Shown: in pieces, positions 7,311 through 12,626 of the stretch
Numbering within the stretch: the first letter of the stretch is position 1
How the letters are laid out: each line of letters starts with the position of its first letter
Source of the DNA: Chlamydiota bacterium
GTDB lineage: Bacteria > Chlamydiota > Chlamydiia > Chlamydiales > SLFE01
DNA: 14,215 nt
NCBI GenBank assembly: GCA_011065065.1
Contig: JAAKFL010000029.1
Coordinates: forward strand, 1 to 14,215
Direction: 5' to 3'
Made by a program: the position numbers and the translations under genes
The notes under the pieces: generated by a model
Told to the model about the DNA's origin: nothing
The model's database searches: none
The model's input: the letters and a program-made list of their open reading frames with translations, nothing else

Positions 7311-8615
7311 GAGACAACATCAGCACCATATAAAAGGCTTTGTTACCGTGATCTAACATTAGAGCAAGTGCTAACTTATAAAAGACGAGTAGATAATGCT
7401 GTCAAGGAGCGGCAAGAGATAATCGCTCCGAATGTAGCAGTGAGCAATATTTGGAAGAAAACTATCCAAGCACAAATCCTTCAACAGATTGCCTTCGAAT
7501 CCGGTGCTGCAAAAAAAGGAAAAGAGCAAGTCCTAGATAGCGACTCTCATAGAAAAATTAAAAACAGAGATGCGATAATCGCTGCTGCAGAAAAAGTCGT
7601 AGTCAGAAAGAAATATGATGAAATAAAGACTAGACCAACGAAGGAACTTCCACCCACCCCTGTCAAAAAGAAACTAACAAAAGACGTTGAAACGCTTTAT
7701 GCTGAAAAATGTGAACAAGATGACGAAGTCAAAATGAAACTAACAAAAGAATTTGAAACGCTTTATGCTGAAAAATGCGAACAAAAAGAATTAGATTGCC
7801 CGATTTGCTTTGAGCCCTTCACAAATCCACACATCATCACAACATGTCTTCACGTTTTTTGTAAAAGTTGTATCGATGAGAGTTGGGAAAGAAAATCTGA
7901 ATGTCCAAGCTGTAACACGGCGTTTAAAGCTAAAAATCTCAAATACTCGTTCAGAGACAACAATCGACTAGAAGCCATTAAGAACAAAATCGAAGAAAAA
8001 TTAGGCATAAAACCGGTACCAAAACCCACACCCACTTCTCCTAAAAAAAGGAAAACTCCTTCAGAAGGATCTATTAGTAGCCCCATTAAGAAAACAATCA
8101 AAAAAATCATTCAAGAAGAAGATATTGTTTTAAAAGACAAAAATGAATATCTTGACGCCATCTCTATTTCAGGTGGAATAAAGGCAACCAACTGTTATCA
8201 ATTACGTCATCTCATCGCTATTAAAAATATCAGTTTGAGAAATGTGAATGCGGAAGAAGTGAAATCCACCAGGGGGGCTGTTGTGGCAAGGAGCAGTCAA
8301 ATAAAATACATTCGAGCTGTCAAAAAAGTCACCTTATCTGGATGTACTGTTTCAAATATCACACTAAAAGCTTGTTATAAAGACGACGACCGTATTGCAC
8401 AAGCGACTCTATATTTAGATAAACAGGATGGTAGAGAAAATCGGATTAGAGGATGCATCAGCATCCTTCCTCCAATACAAACAACAACCGATTCAGATGG
8501 ACCTATACCACGAGTACAATTGTCTATTATTGGAAATGGTCATTTTAATGGGAGTGTCCAATTTGTCGCTTGCAGAGGAACTGTTCATGCTAGTGATGAC
8601 ATTATTATCGGATGA
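7308..8615 (+). CDS. RS2: RING-finger protein with unique N-terminal extension, mosaic paralogue
   Basis: This gene encodes 435 residues from ATG 7308, chosen because GGAGGG (7298-7303) is 4 bases upstream and the leader matches that of RS3. An in-frame ATG at 7296 would put the ribosome site inside the gene. Residues 1 to about 142 are an extra basic, helical region absent from all other copies and not recognised. It ends in a tandem 22-residue duplication (about 121-160). The RING is C164-C167-C180-H182-C185-C188-C199-C202, with Asn rather than Arg after the last Cys. A Lys-rich linker with PKKRK (245-249) follows, then a shortened solenoid region (about 280-385) and the C-terminal signature VQLSIIGNGHFNGSVQF. 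The RING and linker are nearly identical to RS3; the last third is closest to RS1. It is a predicted E3 ligase, active if the Asn is tolerated. There is no signal peptide, so any export would be by type III secretion (inference). Confidence 0.85.
   Translation: METTSAPYKRLCYRDLTLEQVLTYKRRVDNAVKERQEIIAPNVAVSNIWKKTIQAQILQQIAFESGAAKKGKEQVLDSDSHRKIKNRDAIIAAAEKVVVRKKYDEIKTRPTKELPPTPVKKKLTKDVETLYAEKCEQDDEVKMKLTKEFETLYAEKCEQKELDCPICFEPFTNPHIITTCLHVFCKSCIDESWERKSECPSCNTAFKAKNLKYSFRDNNRLEAIKNKIEEKLGIKPVPKPTPTSPKKRKTPSEGSISSPIKKTIKKIIQEEDIVLKDKNEYLDAISISGGIKATNCYQLRHLIAIKNISLRNVNAEEVKSTRGAVVARSSQIKYIRAVKKVTLSGCTVSNITLKACYKDDDRIAQATLYLDKQDGRENRIRGCISILPPIQTTTDSDGPIPRVQLSIIGNGHFNGSVQFVACRGTVHASDDIIIG
7671..7790 (+). 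repeat. Tandem 66-base repeat inside RS2
   Basis: A 66-base unit at 7671-7736 begins again at 7737 and continues to about 7790. In protein it repeats a KKLTKxxETLYAEKCEQ-like segment with a 22-residue period. The second copy is the one that corresponds to the normal N-terminus of RS3 (TTLYTEKCEQ). The first copy therefore marks the seam between the extra N-terminal region and the family core. Confidence 0.85.
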
Positions 8616-8699
8616 AAATGAAGACTAATTTTCTGATTGTCAAGAATCGATATGTCTTATAAGGTTGAAGCTCATTTTAAATTAAAATATGGAGGGCAG

Positions 8700-9713
8700 A
8701 TGGAAGCCACAAGTAATTTTACAACGCTCTATACTGAAAAATGTGAACAAAAAGGATTAGATTGCCCGATTTGCTTTGAACCCTACACAAATCCCCATAT
8801 CATCACAACTTGTCTCCATGTTTTTTGTAAAACCTGTCTCGAAAAAAGTATGGATAGACGAGCTCAGTGCCCAAGTTGTAACACAGCGTTTAAAGCTGAA
8901 GATCTTAAATACTCATTCAATGACAACAATCGTCTTGAAGCCATTAAGAACAAAATCGAAGAAAAATTAGGCATAAAACCGGAACCAAAACCCGCGCCCG
9001 TTTCTCCTAAAAAAAGGAAAACTCCTTCAGAAGGACCAAGTAGTAGCCCCATTAAGAAAACAATCAAAAATATCATTCAAGAAGATGATATTGTTTTAAA
9101 AGACAAAAATGAATATTTTGACGCCATCTCTATTGCAGGTGGAATAAAGGCAACCAACTGTTATCAATTACGTCATCTCATCGCTATTAAAGATATCAAT
9201 TTGAGAAATGTGAATGCGGATGAAGTGACATCGCATGAGGGTAAAATTATTGCCATGGGAAGTCCCAAAATGACTTCTGAATTCAACCTGATACACGCTT
9301 CCGAAAAAGTTTGTTTGGTTTATGCTTCAGCAAATAGTGTGAAATCGACTCGTGACTCTGTCGCTATCCGCGCGAGTCGAATCAAGGAAATTGAAGCTGT
9401 CAAAGTGGTCATCATGTCTGGATGTACTGTATCAGATATCACTCTGGAAGCTCGTTTTGAGAAAGATAACCCGATTCCTAGGGCATGCCTTCATTTAAAC
9501 CCGCATAGTGAAGGTCTTAAAAATCGAGTGGATGGCGTCATCAGAGTCCTTCCTCCACAAGACAAATCACCAGAATCTATTGAAAATGTTAAATTATCCA
9601 TAGAAGGCGAAGGTGTTCTATGTGGGTTCATTGATTTTGTCGATTGTGAAGGGAACTATACCTTGAGTGGTGGAATCAAATTGGGCTGTCAGGATTATAT
9701 AAATGAAATTTAA
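8700..9713 (+). CDS. RS3: RING-finger protein with beta-solenoid-like C-terminal half
   Basis: This gene encodes 337 residues from ATG 8700; GGAGGG (8691-8696) sits 3 bases before it. A longer reading from TTG 8637 only translates the leader. The RING is C22-C25-C38-H40-C43-C46-C57-C60, with Asn in the linchpin position. A basic linker carries PKKRK (103-107) and SPIKKTIK (116-123), together resembling a bipartite nuclear import signal. The strand-rich part (about 140-285) contains the MGSPK module that RS2 has lost. The C-terminal signature VKLSIEGEGVLCGFIDF ends in FVDCEG. The N-terminal half is nearly identical to RS2, with no gaps from the RING to residue 176. RS4 follows after only 10 bases, and its ribosome site overlaps this stop codon, so RS3 and RS4 should be one transcript. 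It is a predicted host-directed E3 ubiquitin ligase; the target is unknown. Confidence 0.87.
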   Translation: MEATSNFTTLYTEKCEQKGLDCPICFEPYTNPHIITTCLHVFCKTCLEKSMDRRAQCPSCNTAFKAEDLKYSFNDNNRLEAIKNKIEEKLGIKPEPKPAPVSPKKRKTPSEGPSSSPIKKTIKNIIQEDDIVLKDKNEYFDAISIAGGIKATNCYQLRHLIAIKDINLRNVNADEVTSHEGKIIAMGSPKMTSEFNLIHASEKVCLVYASANSVKSTRDSVAIRASRIKEIEAVKVVIMSGCTVSDITLEARFEKDNPIPRACLHLNPHSEGLKNRVDGVIRVLPPQDKSPESIENVKLSIEGEGVLCGFIDFVDCEGNYTLSGGIKLGCQDYINEI

Positions 9714-9723
9714 GGAGTAGAAA

Positions 9724-10758
9724 ATGGAAGTCACAAGTAATTTTGCAACGTACTTTAGTGAAGAATGTGAGAAAGAAGAGCTCGAGTGTGCCATTTGTAT
9801 CGAGCCTCTAAACAATCCTCACATGATTTCAAAATGTTTGCATGTCTTTTGTAAAAGCTGTATCGACGAAAGCATGGAAAGAAAATCTGAATGCCCAAGT
9901 TGTAACACTGCGTTTAAAGCCAAGAATCTCAAGCACTCTCATGATCACGAATCTCGGCTTGATAGACTGAAAAGCAAGATCAGAGAATTCTTTCCCAAAG
10001 AGTCAGAATCATCTGAAGAAGCCACGTCAACCACAATCGAAGAATCAGTGAAGTACGAAAAAATCATGGGAGCTCTTCACGTGACATTAAAAGATGATTG
10101 TCGATTTTTGAATGTCACATCAATCATGGGAACGATCACAGCGATGAACTGTCCCAATTTACAAAATCTTGAAGCCCCAGGTGAAATTAAATTAAAAAAC
10201 TGCAATGCTGAAATCGTCGACTCCTATGAATCTGGGATTAGGGCAGAGGGAAATTCAAAACTTCCTTCGAAATTTACTACGCTTAAAGCCACACACACAA
10301 TTATCGTCGGGCATGTTTTAGCCAATTTGGTTCAATGTACACATGGAAAAATCATCGCCTCTGATAGTGCCATCAAGTCTATTGAAGCTATTTTCGAGGT
10401 TGGGCTTTTTGGAGGATGTACTGTTGGCAATATCACTCTTGAAACCATGTTCTGCAAGGATGATCCAAACCCTAAGGCGCGCATCATATCTCATCCAGTT
10501 GGAGAACGAGATGAAAATGTCATCAATGGTACCATCAAGGTTCTAGCCCCTCAACCCAAGACCATCATCCATCGCGAAGAAAGAGAAGGATCGGTCATCA
10601 CGACTGAAGTACCATTTGGTATTCAGCCCGAATCTGAAGATGCCGGCAAAGTGGTTGAGCTTTATATCTTAGGAGTAGGAACGTTGCGTGCACCAGTTGA
10701 ATTCGTCGGCTGCGAAGGAAAAATCATCTGTGGCGAAGAAATTGTACACGAAAGTTAA
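9724..10758 (+). CDS. RS4: RING-finger protein with beta-solenoid-like C-terminal half
   Basis: This gene encodes 344 residues. TAAGGAG, which includes the stop of RS3, lies 6 bases before the ATG, pointing to translational linkage with RS3. The RING is C22-C25-C38-H40-C43-C46-C57-C60, again with Asn after the final Cys. The linker (about 70-110) is rich in Ser and Glu and lacks the PKKRK motif of RS2 and RS3. The strand-rich region has MG turns at residues 115-116 and 135-136 (TSIMGTITAMN), like the SMG turns of RS5, and APGEIKLKN like RS1. A 20-residue insertion (about 280-300, with RxxEREGSVITTEV) precedes the C-terminal signature VELYILGVGTLRAPVEF and its CEG. This makes RS4 a bridge between the RS1-3 and RS5-6 sequence types. 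It is a predicted E3 ligase; target and secretion are inferred. Confidence 0.86.
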   Translation: MEVTSNFATYFSEECEKEELECAICIEPLNNPHMISKCLHVFCKSCIDESMERKSECPSCNTAFKAKNLKHSHDHESRLDRLKSKIREFFPKESESSEEATSTTIEESVKYEKIMGALHVTLKDDCRFLNVTSIMGTITAMNCPNLQNLEAPGEIKLKNCNAEIVDSYESGIRAEGNSKLPSKFTTLKATHTIIVGHVLANLVQCTHGKIIASDSAIKSIEAIFEVGLFGGCTVGNITLETMFCKDDPNPKARIISHPVGERDENVINGTIKVLAPQPKTIIHREEREGSVITTEVPFGIQPESEDAGKVVELYILGVGTLRAPVEFVGCEGKIICGEEIVHES

Positions 10759-10771
10759 TAAAATGTTTTAG

Positions 10772-10812
10772 ATTGTGAAGGCAAGCCCTTACAATTCTAC
10801 ACATCTTTTTTT
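10772..10812 (+). terminator. Possible terminator after RS4
   Basis: An imperfect hairpin with arms at 10772-10782 and 10785-10795 pairs 10 of 11 positions, one as a G-U wobble. The tight centre would open to a CAAG loop. A run of seven T (10806-10812) follows after a 10-base gap, longer than usual, so its strength is uncertain. It lies 14 bases after the RS4 stop, the right place to end the RS3-RS4 transcript. Confidence 0.45.
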
Positions 10813-10855
10813 ATCGACGCAAAAAACGTCACTGAAATTAAGCTCTGTTTTAATC

Positions 10856-10874
10856 CATAGCCCAACGGGCTATG
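10856..10874. other. Perfect 8-bp hairpin in the RS4-RS5 gap
   Basis: CATAGCCC and GGGCTATG flank a three-base AAC spacer. The stem is GC-rich against an AT-rich surrounding, but no T-tract follows on either strand. It could be a transcript-stabilising structure, part of a weak terminator or a protein site. The rest of the 245-base gap holds the possible terminator and the RS5 promoter region. Confidence 0.4.
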
Positions 10875-10934
10875 AAACTTATTAATTTGCGTTTGAAAAT
10901 TTTACATTATCCGAATTAATGCAATAAATATTTC

Positions 10935-10966
10935 TTTACTTTTTCATGAAAATCTCCCAGTATAAA
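10935..10966 (+). promoter_or_regulatory. Promoter-like region of RS5
   Basis: TTTACTTT (10935-10942) and TATAAA (10961-10966) are 26 bases apart start to start, the same as before RS6. The -10 is good, but no standard TTGACA-like -35 sits at 17 bases, so the TTTACTTT element may take part in recognition. AAGGGGG lies 4 bases before the RS5 ATG. Confidence 0.5.
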
Positions 10967-11003
10967 TTAAAATTTGAATTCACAAATTTCATAAGGGGGA
11001 AAA

Positions 11004-12485
11004 ATGGAATCTACATCAGCGACTAAACCTGTTGACCGTTTTAACGAATACTACATCGAACAATGCGACAAAGAGCTCCTTGGATGCTCTGTCTGTCTTG
11101 AAGGTCTCAAGAACCCACATATGATCATTCTCTGTCAACACGTCTTCTGTCAGGCGTGTATTGCACAATGTGTCAATCATGCCGACGCTGCCACATGCCC
11201 TGAATGTCGAAAACCATTCAAGGCGGAAGAATTACAATATTCATTCCGTGAAAATACGCGTCTCGAAAGTCTCTGGAATGAATGCAAAGGGACATTCAAA
11301 AAACGAAGCCGAAAGACTTGCAGAAAGGAGTGCAAAAAGGAGTATGAGGATGAACATGAAATGTATTACAAAACTCACTACAAGAAGTATTATAAGTTAG
11401 GCAAATTGAATAATCCCAACTCAAATCCTACTGAAAGCTATCCTTTAGTGGATATCAAATTTCCTGATGCACCTGTTGTCACACCAACACCAGCACCAAC
11501 ACCCTCCGAACCAGAGCGGCATTATCGTGATGTTTACGAGAGAATCAAACGTTCAATGGAATCTTATCACGGAGAGGGTAAACATTATCATACTGCTATT
11601 GATGCGCGTGATGGGGTCACTCTTTACAATTGTATTGTAGATAATTATATCAATTCGTCAATGGGACATATATCTGTGACAGACTGTCCTAGTTTGCAGA
11701 ACATTAAAGCAAGGGATGGAGTGAATATAGAAAATTCTGCAGCCAGATATGTCAAATGCTCTATGGGAACTGTGAGTGTCTCGAATAGTCAGGTTGATGA
11801 AATCGATGCTCGAGATGGGATCACCATTCGAGACTTTCACGCAAATAGGTTAAAGGTGAGTATGGGATGTATTAACGCTCGTAACTCAATTTCAAAAGTC
11901 TCATCAATTAAATCTAGAGACGGAGCAAATCTTAGGAATGTGACTGCTGATGAAGTGACCGTGTCAATGGGTAATGCGATTGTTAAAGGACAATCTGATC
12001 GTGTTAAATTTGATCGCATTAAGGCTCGAGATGGCGTTGAAGTGTATAATGCTCAGGTGACTAATGAGGTCGAAAGCTCTATGGGACCAGTATCCGCAGA
12101 GCTCTCAGAGATCTCCAAAATCAGCGCTCAATCTAAAGTTTTCCTGACAGGAAGTAGTGCTGGAGTCATTCACCTTAAAGGAAAAGAATCGAAAGCGAAA
12201 ATTGTGCTACGTGACTCTGTCGTCGAGGGTAATGTCATAGTCACCGCTCCAAAAAGTTTTTCGGGTATAGATGGCATCAATTATCGTTCGATGGCCAGAT
12301 TTTGTACCGGCATGGTGATTATTAATGGTGTTGTCATTGATCCTTCAGCTCCACCCTCTTCTTCAGATGAGCCAAGTCATGTCAACCTCACGATTGAAGG
12401 GAAAGGTCATATCAAAGGAAAAATCATCTTTGATGATTGCGAAGGTACAATCCGCTGTGGTGATGACATCATCGTAGATGGCTAG
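11004..12485 (+). CDS. RS5: RING-finger protein with long ARDG/SMG beta-solenoid
   Basis: This gene encodes 493 residues. The RING is C28-C31-C44-H46-C49-C52-C65-C68, with CPECR supplying a linchpin Arg69, so E3 activity is likely. Residues 95-135 are a Lys/Tyr/Glu-rich, probably helical stretch with CRKECKKEYE. Residues 157-170 are a Pro/Thr linker (PTPAPTPSEP), and 188-196 are His-rich. From residue 201, repeats of 33-37 residues each start with ARDG (201, 236, 269, 304 as SRDG, 341; degenerate at 375). Each full repeat carries a second turn SMG half a repeat later (Met at 220, 254, 287, 322, 360). Alternating hydrophobic residues between turns suggest a right-handed beta-solenoid like the DUF4097 or bactofilin folds, but membership of those families is not claimed. 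The C-terminal signature VNLTIEGKGHIKGKIIFDDC ends the protein. The gene has its own promoter-like region and probably its own transcript. Confidence 0.87.
   Translation: MESTSATKPVDRFNEYYIEQCDKELLGCSVCLEGLKNPHMIILCQHVFCQACIAQCVNHADAATCPECRKPFKAEELQYSFRENTRLESLWNECKGTFKKRSRKTCRKECKKEYEDEHEMYYKTHYKKYYKLGKLNNPNSNPTESYPLVDIKFPDAPVVTPTPAPTPSEPERHYRDVYERIKRSMESYHGEGKHYHTAIDARDGVTLYNCIVDNYINSSMGHISVTDCPSLQNIKARDGVNIENSAARYVKCSMGTVSVSNSQVDEIDARDGITIRDFHANRLKVSMGCINARNSISKVSSIKSRDGANLRNVTADEVTVSMGNAIVKGQSDRVKFDRIKARDGVEVYNAQVTNEVESSMGPVSAELSEISKISAQSKVFLTGSSAGVIHLKGKESKAKIVLRDSVVEGNVIVTAPKSFSGIDGINYRSMARFCTGMVIINGVVIDPSAPPSSSDEPSHVNLTIEGKGHIKGKIIFDDCEGTIRCGDDIIVDG
11604..12200 (+). repeat. Coding repeats of RS5 (ARDG/SMG units)
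   Basis: Five full units and one degenerate unit, with ARDG-type starts spaced 35, 33, 35, 37 and 34 residues. Each unit has two half-turns: ARDG-[VIA]-x-hydrophobic and S-M-G-x-hydrophobic. At DNA level the units have diverged, so these are old protein repeats rather than recent tandem copies. Confidence 0.85.
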
Positions 12486-12511
12486 TCCCTAATAAGCCCT
12501 CGGAATTAGAA

Positions 12512-12545
12512 GGACCCAAAGAACAAAAAAATGTCCTTTGGGTCC
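12512..12545. terminator. Hairpin after RS5, probable terminator without T-tract
   Basis: GGACCCAAAG (12512-12521) and CTTTGGGTCC (12536-12545) form a perfect 10-base stem around a 14-base A-rich loop, 27 bases after the RS5 stop. On the plus strand CCCATG follows instead of T residues, so intrinsic termination is uncertain. It may instead protect the RS5 mRNA end. Confidence 0.5.
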
Positions 12546-12553
12546 CCCATGTC

Positions 12554-12585
12554 TTTACTTTAACACTCAATTCCTTCAATATAAA
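12554..12585 (+). promoter_or_regulatory. Promoter-like region of RS6
   Basis: TTTACTTT (12554-12561) and TATAAA (12580-12585) are again 26 bases apart start to start, as before RS5. The bases between differ almost completely, so the two elements seem to be kept by function. It starts 9 bases after the hairpin that follows RS5. Confidence 0.5.
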
Positions 12586-12626
12586 TACGAAATTGTATAC
12601 GCTATTTTCAAATGGAGGAAATAAAA

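Noticed and set aside
7671..7790. Short tandem repeat as a CRISPR or integration repeat
   Set aside because: It is an in-frame protein-coding duplication with a 66-base period and no spacers.
8428..8628. A 66-codon plus-strand frame overlapping the end of RS2
   Set aside because: It is a shadow frame within RS2 coding sequence with no ribosome site or recognisable protein features.
8637..8699. Longer start for RS3 at TTG 8637
   Set aside because: The extra 21 codons translate the leader, including the GGAGGG ribosome site, and the same leader precedes RS2. ATG 8700 gives the family's MExTS start.
10796..10835. GACG-CAAAAAA-CGTC mini-hairpin as a terminator
   Set aside because: A four-base stem is too short and no T-tract follows it.
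11161..11400. Second-frame open readings inside RS5 (and 12784-13071 inside RS6)
   Set aside because: They exist in both because the underlying RING-coding DNA is nearly identical. They have no separate start signals and are explained by the main frame.
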